Assembly: GCA_932521025.1 (NCBI GenBank) | Contig: OW051468.1 | Span: 434,064 to 498,063 of the forward strand | Length of the DNA: 64,000 bases | Direction: 5' to 3' | Origin: Oscheius onirici | Taxonomy: Eukaryota > Nematoda > Chromadorea > Rhabditida > Rhabditidae | Notes under the pieces: generated by a model | What the model was told of the DNA's origin: nothing | What the model saw: the letters and a program-made list of their open reading frames with translations, nothing else | Databases searched by the model: none | Translations under genes and position numbers: made by a program | In this document: in pieces, positions 1 to 11,300 of the stretch | Layout: each line of letters begins with the position of its first letter | How positions within the stretch are numbered: position 1 is the first letter of the stretch

Positions 1-1393
1 AAAGAGAGGAAAATAAAAAAAAAACTGTCGAGTCTGTGGCTAAAATTTTCTTTGGATAAACGAAACAAATGTGTGAACTGTCGAGTCTGTGGCCTCGCTA
101 AAAGCGGCCAAAACGATGTAACTGTTTAACTGTGGTTCAACTTACAGAAATGAGAATACATCCGGAGAGGAAGTAGAAGGAAACCATGGTGACAGACACT
201 GAAGACAAAATCTTGACTTTTCCGTTAGACAACCTTTCCCACGGAAATTACATACATACAATCTCGTTAATCTCTGAAAGACTAATGATTGAGAACTTGC
301 AGAGGGAAAAACGGTCAAGAAGAGTACCAAAAACTATCGTTTTCCTCGGGATTGTTCCTATACTGTCTCTGAGTCTCCGAACTGAACCATTGACCGTTTA
401 CCGAGAGTCTTATCATTCTCGCGTGATTGATAACCATATCAAGAACAATTTTTGGTTCTAGTAAAAATACAAAACAGATGGGACTGCATATTGGCTGATG
501 TGAAATAGTTAACTCAAGCGGATAACTTTTTGTACAGAACGTGACTTTTTATAGTGTAGGGTAATGAGACTGAAAGACCGAAAGATCGAGATAGATTTCT
601 TGGAAACCTATAGAGAAAAGAGGAAGAGAGGGACCGTACATGTTATTATCTGTCTAACTGTCGAGTCCGTAGCTACAAATTTATTTGAATAAACGACAAA
701 AGTGTGAACTGTCGAGTCGGTAGTTCAAAAAACGTAGAATTAGTTGACTGAAAGTCCAGTAGGTTCATCAAGATTACTAATACTGCTATGAATGAAGTTT
801 CTCCTCAGCAATTTCAATCAACTGGAAAATGTCCCGGTGATACATCAATCCATTGCCTGGAAAATATCTCTCTGTCTTCCAGTCTCTTAGTTTTCCAGTC
901 CTTTGAAATGTACTATACACTAATTCCAGTTGCAGAATGATTGACGTGTGTGTCGTTTGTTTTGGCAATGGCGCCCTCTACTGGATGCTGGTCAAAGATT
1001 CAACATTAGTGATAAGAGAGGTCGCCATGGGGTCCTAGTCTCTCTTTCTGTCTCTTCCTTGTTCCTTTTTGGACTTCGGTTTTCCGTCAATTAGTTTTCT
1101 AGAAATCGTTTTGTCAGTTCATGTGATCAGGAAGGAAACAGTATAGAAGAACCATAGATGACAACTTGTTTTCGATTATGCTGTACTGATCATTGTCTTG
1201 ATCTTTCAACCATTATTGTTCAGTGCGAGAAACAGACTCGGCAGTTCACCCTTTCTGTCGTTTCCTATCAAATTTGCAGCTACAGATTCGACAGTTAGAC
1301 AGTCCCATCGTTGTGGCCAGATTCTTTGAGACCAGTCTCGACAGTTCACACTTCATGTCGTTGTCTCTCATACTTCCAATCATATTTTTTCAG
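1..1393. other. Intergenic region with dispersed short repeats
   Basis: No exon could be built here; the short open frames lack splice partners and coding character. Copies of the left-arm modular repeat (core AACTGTCGAGTCTGTGGC) lie at about 24-92 and 654-724 on the plus strand, and reversed copies at about 1283-1370, just before the P450 start. The rest shows nothing recognisable. Confidence 0.6.
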
Positions 1394-3474
1394 ATGCTCT
1401 ACCTTCTCCTGTTTCTTCTTGCCATCATAACTTACATCTGGAAGTACTACGACTCTGTCCGGCACTATCCAAAAGGACCCACACCGTTACCACTAGTTGG
1501 GAATCTACACATGGTACTGTCCCTCAATTTCTGTACTCAACTTCCAGTTTTACTGGAAACGTGCTCACCTACAGCTCTCCAAGCTCAGTCAGACATACGG
1601 CGGCGTCTTTACAATCTGGCTCCCGAGACCCTTCGTGGTCGTCACAGATTACGACGTCTTGAAAGATGCCTTCCAGACTCGAGGAGACGATTTTAGCGAG
1701 AGAACAGGAATGTTTCCGGATATCGCTTTTATGAATGTGAAGAATGGAGGAGTTCTTTTTTCGTCGGTAGGTGTCTCTGTCTCTCTGTTCTTCTGATTCT
1801 AAATAACCTTCTGATTCCAGGGCAGCGAATGGAGAGAACAGAGAAGAATAGCCATCACCATCTTGAGAGACTTCGGAATGGGGAAGAATCTGATGGAAAC
1901 ACAGGCTTGACCTCCTTGGTCCTTCGATAAATCAGAACTTTCTAGATTCAAGATTCCGTAACAGACGCCCTTAAATATTGGGATACTCTGGACTTTGACA
2001 AGTTTGATGTCCGCTGGCCGATTCAGCTTTTTGTCTCGAATGTGATAGCCAAGGCTCTCTTCAACTTCCAGTTCCATAGTAAAGGAATGGACAAGATGCA
2101 GCTCCTTTCGGACAAACTACAAGAGTATCTGGAAGTGGTCAAGTGGGTTTTCTGACAGAGTCTGAGAGACAGAGAGTATGCGAATCAGTCTGATCTGTTC
2201 CAGAGATTCCAAGCTCTTCTTCATCTCCCAGACATGGCCCTGGGCTACGAGAATTCCATTCTTTGAGAAAATTGCCTTTGGAGCCTGTAGGAGAGCAGTT
2301 GCTCCAGTGAGCAGAACATTTTCGTGATTTTCGGACTGATGAAATTAATTCAGATCAAGAGAATCGTGGCAGAGATGACCGAAGAAGCGGTCAGCGGATA
2401 CGATAGGAATCAGGATCCGGAATGCTTGGCTCAAGCTTACTATCAGAAGATTGAAACGAATAGAGAGTTAAGGTGAGGCCACACACTCGACAGTTCACCT
2501 TTTTATGTCGGTTATCCATTAAAATAGTTGCCGCAGACTCGACAACTAGACAGCATGTCGTTATGGTCATTGTTTTGAAGCCGCAGACTAGACAGTTAGC
2601 ACTTTTCCATCGTTTATATACCAAAAGTTGTAAGAGATAACGCGACTACTTTAGTTATCCTCAAATGGTCAACGTCTGCATGGACTTTTTCATTGCCGGA
2701 ATCGAAACTTCTTCAACTATTTTGAGATGGAGCTGTCTCTATCTGACCAAGCATCAAGATGTTCAGGTAAGGCTTTTTCCAAATCACAGTTTTTGTTGAC
2801 TTTCAGAACAAAATGAGAAAGGAAATAGAGGAGAACCTCGGATTCGAGAGGCTGGTTCAGATGCAAGACAAGGCAGTATTACCGTACTGTAACGCTGTGA
2901 TCCAGGAAGTCATGCGTTGTGCCAATATTGTGCCAATGAATCTGGTCCATAGAGTCGCAAGAGACAGTCAGATTGGTGGACACTATATCCCGAAGAACAC
3001 GTTTGTGTACGGACAAATTTCGGTAGGTTGTGTGAAATGTCAAGACTGTGGCTGAAGAAATGATAGGAAAACGACATAAAGTGTGAACTGTCGAGACTGT
3101 CACTCAAATTTTGCCTTCGAACAGAGTACTTTCAGCACGTCCTGGCCCACTCTTCCCGCTACCCCGATCCAGAAGTCTTCAACCCGTCCAGGTTCCTTCT
3201 GGACGACGGCGTGACTCCAAATAAGGATGCAGTTGAGCACCTGGTCCCGTTCGGAATAGGAAAGAGACAGTGTGCGGGTGAACCTCTAGCCAGAATGGAA
3301 ATTTTCACCGGTCTCGTCACGATCATTCAGAAATACAAAGTATTCTTTCTCTTAGCCTATTGGACGCAGATATTTCAGTTGGAGCCGAATCCTGGAGAAG
3401 AAGTCGACTTGGAGCCAATTTTTGGACAAATTCTATTGCCTAAACAACACTTTTTGAAAGTTAGCAAAGTTTAG
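1394..3474 (+). CDS. Cytochrome P450, CYP33-like, membrane-anchored
   Basis: Ten exons join in phase to give about 480 residues, normal for a microsomal P450: 1394-1513, 1575-1766, 1821-1904, 1946-2142, 2204-2306, 2354-2472, 2655-2766, 2807-3022, 3136-3339, 3379-3474. Residues 1-22 form a hydrophobic ER anchor, followed by the proline-rich hinge [12 protein letters not shown]. The I-helix reads AGIETSS, the K-helix ExxR is EVMR, and the haem loop is [10 protein letters not shown] with the cysteine ligand. The family oxidises lipids or xenobiotics using NADPH-P450 reductase at the ER. The KGPxPLPLVGN and GKRQCAGE wording resembles nematode CYP33 and insect CYP2-clan members; the substrate cannot be inferred. 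The start ATG follows an acceptor (TTTTTTCAG) directly, suggesting trans-splicing. The third intron (1905-1945) appears to be GC-AG. Confidence 0.9.
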
Positions 3475-3796
3475 AGAGCAATTATAAAGTTTTTGCAATA
3501 ATTGTAACAGTTTGTTTGGACTCGACAGTCTGACAGCCACGTTGTTGTGGCCAATTTGTAGAGGCCACAGTCTCGACAGTCCACACTTTGTGTAGTTTTA
3601 TCACTACAGACTCCACAGTTAGACACACTATTGAAGAACACTTTACATTCTGTTCCTTGTCACCTTCTGACCATTCTGTTTCGTCTATTCTTTCAAGGGC
3701 GCCGCGCCCACAAACCCTAACCGGTTGGCAATCAATCGACCCGTTACACGCTGACCATCCTCTTTTTGATTTATATGACAAACTCTTCGCTTCGGA

Positions 3797-5264
3797 ATGT
3801 CCATTAAGGAGCACGCTCGTCGCTTGTCGGCCAAGATGAAGCAGGCTATGAAAAAGGGAGACAAGGATCTTGGAGAAAGACATCCCGATCATAAGATCTT
3901 CGAAGTCAAGTGAGACGACTTTTTATGCGAAAGAGAGACTCTTGTTTTACAGACTTTTCGGCGCTCGTAGTTTACTGCTCTGGTTCTTGATCGGGGTCAT
4001 CGCTTCTTGTGTGAGTGACAGAGAGACAGAGAGACTGAGAGAGACTGTTTCAGTTCATCTGCACCTTCCTATACTACTACTTAAATACAGCCTCTCTCCC
4101 AGAGACCTTTCTCAATCCATACCATTTAGCTGCAATCTGTTGGCTAGTACTACTGGTATATTCTCTGCCAGGTTATGATGAGGTTCTACCTTTTCCTATA
4201 TTTTGCCAACTTTTCAGTACTTGCCTCTCAGTGTATTCGCAAAACAGCTGAGCATATTTATCTTAGCTCTGGTACGTTTTCTTTCTTCAGAAACTTACAA
4301 AAATATGTTAAGCTCATAGTCACGTGTACATGCTTTGCTTACTCTGTCTTCTTCCATCTGCCAAATTCCGGTCCAGTTTTCGCCTGTGCCATTATTCTGG
4401 CCGTAACTTCTATATTTGTCACCTATCTTGGCTCCCATTTTCGACTGTTTACGTACGATGTGAGTTCAAGGGGGACATATTCGGGGAATGGGAGAAGATG
4501 TATGCTACTTATTTTTGGAGAAACTCCAAAGTGAAATCGGCAAAATGAACAAATTTCAGCCTTTTTGTCACAACAAAAACTACAAGCTCACTCGGAGAGT
4601 GGACAAGAGTGCTGGTCACTTGGAGATAATAGCCAGTCGACCGTTTCAAATTGTACTGAAGAATGTTGGTCTAGAGGTGAGAAACAGCCTCGACAGTTCA
4701 CACTTCATATCGTTTTTCTTTAAAATTTGTGGAAACAGACTTCACAGTTAGGCAAACGCATCGTTGTGGATATTTTTGCAGGCCACAGACTCGACAGTTC
4801 ACACTTCCTGTCGTTTATTCGATTTCAGTCCGTTTCTCTGCCATTCAATTTTGTTTTCAGGCCTGGAAAAGCCAGTGCGGCTACATAATCAAGAGACAGG
4901 TCACAGTCAAGAGAGACAGATCACAGACTCTGATACCAGTCCCCAAGGATCTAGTTGTTCAGTCTCACCAAAAGATTACTGTAACATTTTTTGTTTCCCA
5001 AAATCCCAAAATCAAGAGTTTCAGTTGATTCCAGCGACTGAACCCGATCAAGAAGGAGCTGTAAAAGTCCCAAATTTTCGCTGTTTCGGCTACGATGTCG
5101 GGAACACTGTCCTGACTACGGTGGGCTACCGTAATCCGACTCTGAAGAAAAAGCTGGCTCTTCTGGAAGAACAGTTTCAAGACCTCTCCGCCCCGACGGA
5201 ATGGTCTCGAATAGTGGAAATTGTCAATTCCACCACGGGTCCCGAAACGATTAGCATACTGTAA
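3797..5264 (+). CDS. Unrecognised multi-pass membrane protein
   Basis: Eight phase-consistent exons give about 304 residues: 3797-3909, 3953-4010, 4054-4171, 4218-4271, 4377-4459, 4560-4676, 4861-4992, 5025-5264. The N-terminus is basic and hydrophilic (about 38 residues). Then come hydrophobic helices (SLLLWFLIGVIASC; a second around LAAICWLVLLVY; a third around FACAIILAVTSIFVTYLG), then a soluble C-terminal half that looks beta-rich, with a long helix near the end (NPTLKKKLALLEEQF). I do not recognise the family. The predicted intron at 4993-5024 is only 32 bases. An AATAAA at 5287 fits a 3' end just after the stop. The gene runs convergently into the TRPM gene, 87 bases away. Introns hold reverse copies of the left-arm repeat. 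Confidence 0.6.
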
Positions 5265-5351
5265 TTGAAATAATTTAAAGGATGGAAATAAAGCTCTGAG
5301 CACTCGATGAATCACAGGGTAGGGGGCTCTAATTACAAATCTTTTTTTGGC

Positions 5352-8300
5352 CTAGCTGTCCATCTCCCACGGCCCGTGTTGGACCGAAATACTCGGCGGC
5401 TCGTCGTCTTCCGAAGAGGTCACCGATATGGAACACTTGTTGCTTCTGGAAGCAAGATTTTGACCCAAAAGTATGAGAAATTGCCTATTCATGTCACGCA
5501 TGTCCTGTGATATTGAGAGAGAGGAAGAGTTCAGACGGGGTCGACGTTGGATCAGAGGACTTTGGAATCTGGCCTGAAATGGAAATTTTGAGACAGAAAA
5601 GTAGCTTGACTGTCTAACTGTTGTCTGTAGTTGGGCAATTTTGATTGGAAAACGACATAAAGTGTGAACTGTCGAGTCTGTGGCCTATTCAGTTCTTGTT
5701 ATACGACATAAAGTGTGAACTGTCGAGTCTGTGGTCCAAAGTTTTACCTCATCATACTTCTTCTGCAACTGATCCCTCCTCAAATTCTGTATCAACGGAC
5801 TCCTAACGGATAAGCGAAGTTCATCCGTCAACAGACTTTCCATCAGTGGTTCCCTTGGAGATACAGGAGCCGTACTGTTGTCATTATTGTCCGGTAGGGA
5901 GGTCGAAGATGCTCTGAAGTTTACACTCCGCTTCCTTCGATTGCTCCAAGCCAGTAGTTCTTTCTGATTCGTCAGTACCCAGTCCAGACGACTTTCCATG
6001 TCACAGAGACGGTTCCGAAGCGAGAAATTCTCCAAAACGAGCTCGTTCAGTCGTCCGGATAGCACTTCAGACTGTTCAATTGCCTGGGTCCATCTCTCTT
6101 CCGGCGTTCCCTGTCCCCGTCGGAGCTTTTTTCTCGTCAACTCGTCCATGCAATCCTCTTCAAAATCGTGAATCTCACTTAGTTCTTCCGGGGTCAGATT
6201 GAGCTCTGAAAATGATTGAACTTTACAAAAAAAAATGTTTTGTAAGCTTCAGGATTCGAACCCGATACTCTTTTCTCCTGAGGTGAGTTGAGTTGCTTAG
6301 CCACTCGGCCACGCGAGCAAATTTTCCGTTGCGAAATTCGTCTTCTCATAAGTCGAAGAAGTGAACTTACTCATGGAAAAGTCGAGGAAGACTTTCTGGC
6401 TCTTTTTCGCCGTGATCTTTTTCTAAATTTTTGTTCTCTTTTTAAAGATTAACATCCTCCCACCTTGCAGCACTTGCAGCACTTGCAAAATACAAAAATT
6501 ATATGGGAGAGGGTAGTAAAAGGAGGCGGAAGTAGCGGCGTGTCGTTGTACTCCATAATCTGACCGTATCTCTGGAAGAGCCAGACCTCCTTGGATCGGT
6601 CGTTGGCCTCATTGAAAATGTTACTAAAACGAACAGAAAATAGCGAAAATGCTCGAGAAAATACTTGAAAATGGCTATGAGCATGTTGATGAGAAGGATA
6701 TTGGCGACGAGAAGAAAGATGGTCATGAGAAGAGGAGGAATCCAATGTCCCGGGACGCAGTTCAGTTCGAAATAGAAAGATTACATTAATCTGAGGGGAT
6801 TTTAAAGGGAACGCATGCTTTTCATCACACAATCTAGACCACAATTTACGAGCAGTTACCTGTGAAGGTCTCATTGGTTCCCATGGTTCTTTCGACTAAA
6901 ATAGAAACTGTCTCTGTCACTGTCACTGTTACTGTTAGGGTCTCTGTCTCTGTCCCTGTCTCCCTACCTTCATCCCCACAAGTATCAATTTCTCCGGCGT
7001 AAACTTCTCCGTACAACATGAAGTAAGGCTTGTAGAAGATATTTCTAGAAAAATATCAGTTTCCAGAACAAAATCTCATCATACCTGACCAAGATCCATT
7101 CAAACTCCTTCTTCGGGTAGGTTATAGCCTGTCTGGAGACGCCAAAAGCCATGAGAGTGACCAGTAAGAGAACAATGATATAGCACATGGAAACAACCAT
7201 CTTGGCAGCCATTTGGATGTATGGACCCAAGAGGGGATGGACCGACAGGAATTCCAGGACCTTCATGTACCAGAGGACGTTGCTACAGGAGAGGATCACT
7301 CTTCCATAGGAATGACGGAATAGGGGGTTCAGACGGAATCCGAACCCTACCCAGAAGAGAATCAGTGCTAAGAGGGTGAGGAAGTTGTAGTAGCGGCCGT
7401 AGAACATTTGGATCTTGTTCAGGAAGCGGGGAGTTTCTTGGCAGCAGAGCTGAAAAAAGTGAGGGTCAGAGACAGTTACAGTAACAGTAATCATACCTTC
7501 CGAAAATGTTCAATTCCAAAGGAGCAGACATAGATGAACATGGCCCATTCGATTTTGGTCGGATGCAGCGGCGTCTCAATCAGCAATACGTAAGTATACA
7601 GTACCAAAAAGAGATGGAAGGAGATGCACCAGCTCCAGAACTAAAATCACTGATTTTTCTGGTATTCAGCTAAAAAAACCTTTGTAATTGGAGCCGAGTA
7701 GAAAGCTTTGAACTTGGCGTAGCTGTTCATGGTAGGGATTGGGATCTGAATAGCTAGCAGTTTTGAAAAACGTGAAAAATCTAACCTCATCTCTCATGTC
7801 TGGAAGACCTTCACACAGTACGGCACTGTTCTTCTTGCTACTGATGATGGTCACTTTTTTTGGTGGACCTATCCCATTTTCCATCAGTTCTTCAGACTCC
7901 TCTCCTTTGGAAAGGGCTTTGGAAGGACGGTGCTTGAAGAGCTGAAAAGTTTATTGTAAAGAGGACTGAAAATTGTGGTTACAGACTCAACAGTTCACAC
8001 TTCATGTCGTTTATCCACTTTCAGGAACTCACCTTATTGAAAGGAATTGATAGCATGCTCCCCATGCTGGACTTGTTCTCATTCGTGTGAAAGCTGCTGA
8101 CTGTATCGTACGGATCTTCCTGTAAAATTGGCCCATTCTCTCTCAATCCAAAGCACGTACCTGTTCAGAATGAGCTTCCTGAAGCGGCTCCTGTGGCTGT
8201 ACACGTGGCGTCTTGAAGGCAAGAAATAAGGCAAGGGGAGGGAAGAGAAGCGACGTCAGTACCCGGACATTTGAACCGCTGCGGACCCGAAGAGACCCGT

Positions 8301-11300
8301 GCCAGAGGTCAGCTAAGAGCATTTGACAGCACGGATGGGCTAGGAAGTTTTTGTTGTTGGCGAGGACGGCCAAGGAAAGACAGTTATGATGTCCCCAGTG
8401 AGGAAGTTCGGCTGTTAGAAGACGGAGAGTCTGCTCATTGTCTTCGCGGTAGCAGAAGTCGAGGAGCTGGTGGCATTCGCTTCGGAATTCTCTGAAAGAT
8501 TTTGAGTTACTCCAGATCTCGGAATTTTAGCCACAGACTCGACAGTTCACACGGCATGTCGCTTATCTAACATTCTCCTAACTCACTCTGCATGTTCCCT
8601 CAGCTTGTTGGCTACTTCAACTTCCAGATACTCTTCCTCAGCTATCCTTCCAATGGCCTTGTACAGTCTGATGGCTACAAGTCCCTTGGCCATGGCATCC
8701 TCTCCATGCAACCACATACATTTGGCCATTTCCGGCCTTCTGGTCAAGATGGCCCACATCATCAGATCGTTATAGGGAAAAGAGAAGTCGTTCCGGAGCT
8801 CAGCTTCACTCAATGGACCTCTAGTTTCTCCAGATTTTCGTCTCTTGGCGGGAGATTTGGAGACGAGACGGATGTGGAAACTGCTGAGTCGGGAGAGCTG
8901 AAAACTTGTTTTTGTATCCGAAAATTGACTATGCAAAAGACACTCAGAAAATGTGAATCTTGTACTAGGTGCTCTAAGAACTGGATCACACTCTTTCTTT
9001 AAAACCGTACCCAGATCTGCATGTACCCTTGGGGCTCGTAAAATGCCTGAAAAGAACTTTCGTCTATTCAGACAGAGGGACAGAAAGACAGAAACCATAC
9101 CTGAGCCTTTTTCCTAAAGCGGTCATAGTTGCTCTTGAACTGCCTAGACGTGTAGTAGTGCTTGTAGGCATTTCCCATGAGTCTCTCCATGATAAGGCCA
9201 ATATCGGGAAGAGTCAGGGCTATTGAGGAGGGTGCTTTTTCGATGAAGATTCTGACGCTGTGCTGAGTTTCGTCGTCCTGAAAAATCAAAAGTTATGCTA
9301 CAGACTCGACTGTTCACCCTTCATGTCGTTTATCTGTCAGAATTTAAGCCACAATTTCGACAGTTCACGCTTCACGTCGTCTTACCATCAACCTTGGGGC
9401 CACAGTCTCGACAGTTAGACAGTCTTTGTGTGCTCACCTGATTGTAAAGTTGTTCCAGAGATGACAAGGTCAAGAAATTCTTGATGCTGACGCCATTTTC
9501 CAGAAGTAGCTCGACGAATTCTACTCTATTGAGTCGAAGAGCGTCGTTCATAGCGTTATGAAGTGCCCCAATAGGCCAGTTATTGTGATCGGAAAAACAA
9601 CAGGATCGAGCAACATCGACTCTGTTCCACGACAGAGTCAGACCCAGTTGTTCCGGAAGACTGAGATTGTGTCCCTTCAAAACAGCCGTCAAGATGGCAT
9701 GATCCACATCAGTCTGGTTTTCCTCACCGATCCGAAAGATGGTTAGCTGAAAAAAGACATTTCTTATCAAAAATTGAGTAAAAGTACCAGATCCGGTCGC
9801 TGGGCGCTCTCAATAATCATGGCCACGAATTGGTCCAATTGTGGTTTCGGCGTTTCTGGGAAGACGGCAGCGGTCAAAGTACTCAGTTGGTCACGAATTT
9901 CTCGAGGGAAAACTCTGAAATTGTTAGATTTTTAAAGAAAAAATATTTATAGTCACTGGGAATCGAACTCGGGAGCTTTGGCTTGGTAGGCAAACAACTT
10001 AGTCACTCGGCTAAGAGAACCAAATTTTTCGCAGCTTTCTAAACAGGTTAATGAAAGTTTTGGAGATGACCAAGAATAAAGGGAAAAGAGGACAGATTTA
10101 ATCATAAAAATAGGGCCGGGAACTGGTTTTCATAAAAACAGTTACAGTATTTTTCGGAAACCTTTAACTCACCTTTCAGGCTCGACATAACGACAGGCAA
10201 AGGAGAGAAGATCAGAGGCTCTGCCACTCCCGTCACAGACAATGACTGGAATATCTGGCTCTCTAAAAAATCAAAATTTGGTATTGGGAATGTCCAGAAA
10301 ATTACTTTGTTACGTACTGATGAACGGCTTTGATACTACTGGTACCTCCTTCTAGAACAGCAGCCACGACTGGTACCTGGAAAGAGAAAATATCAGTCTC
10401 CTTCCCCCAGACTCACATGTCTTCCACTATTCTGCGAAGCCAAAAAGTTCTCAAAATTCTGACGGAGATGTTGATCCGCCCCATACCTGCAAGAATTCAT
10501 TATTTAGAAGAGATGGAAATGCTTACCTGCCACTGGTTCCGTTGTCCGCTAGCAGAAAGTAGGAATGTCTGTCATTCAGAATTCCCAGACCACTGGATGA
10601 GCCGAAGGAGTGGGAATCGTACTGTATCTCCAGATCTTTGGAGATTAGTCTTTCTCTCTTGCGAATTACGCCCCAGGGTGCGAAGCCGATGGTCACTATT
10701 TTTGAGCGCATTCTGGAAGAGTACTGAATGAGAGAGGGGAATGAGGACAGAGAGTCTGAGAGACTTTCAAAAAATTCAAAAAAACAACAGCTGAGAATTC
10801 AAAAAAGATACCTAGCTGAGATTCCAGCTTCATCCAGTGCCTGTGCCACATGTCTCACAATCCCTGAATCGATTCCACTGGTCAGTATCCAGGCTCCAGT
10901 AGTCTGAGCAGCTTTCAACAGGCCCTCTCTAAAGAGTCGACCGACTTTCTCTTGTACCCTGAATTTTTTTTAATAAATAACAAGGTTCCAGTTACTGGAA
11001 ATTGGTCATTCCGCCATGAACGGTGATGACGAGACGAGGCGGCTGAAGTCCCCAGACTTTTTCCATTAGGTACATGACGTCGGCTGGGGAGGAATCGTAG
11101 CCGAGACGGACGTATTGGGCCTTGTGAGCGTGAGCGCCTCCCTGAAATTGTGTGACTATCTAACTGTCTGTGGTTGCAATTTTTATGGCTAAACGACACG
11201 AAGTATGAACTGTCGAGCCTGTCACCTCCTCTATGTTTCCAAATGGCTGTCTAACTGTGACTTACCTGGAAGACTAGCGTTCCAAAGGCATCAGTAGACG

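Noticed and set aside
5307..5510. Plus-strand continuation of the 3797-5264 gene ([16 protein letters not shown] text)
   Set aside because: The minus strand gives a better reading as the last TRPM exon, 5352-5573, in phase with the exon before it.
10330..10731. 133-codon plus-strand open frame
   Set aside because: Antisense shadow of TRPM SLOG-domain exons.
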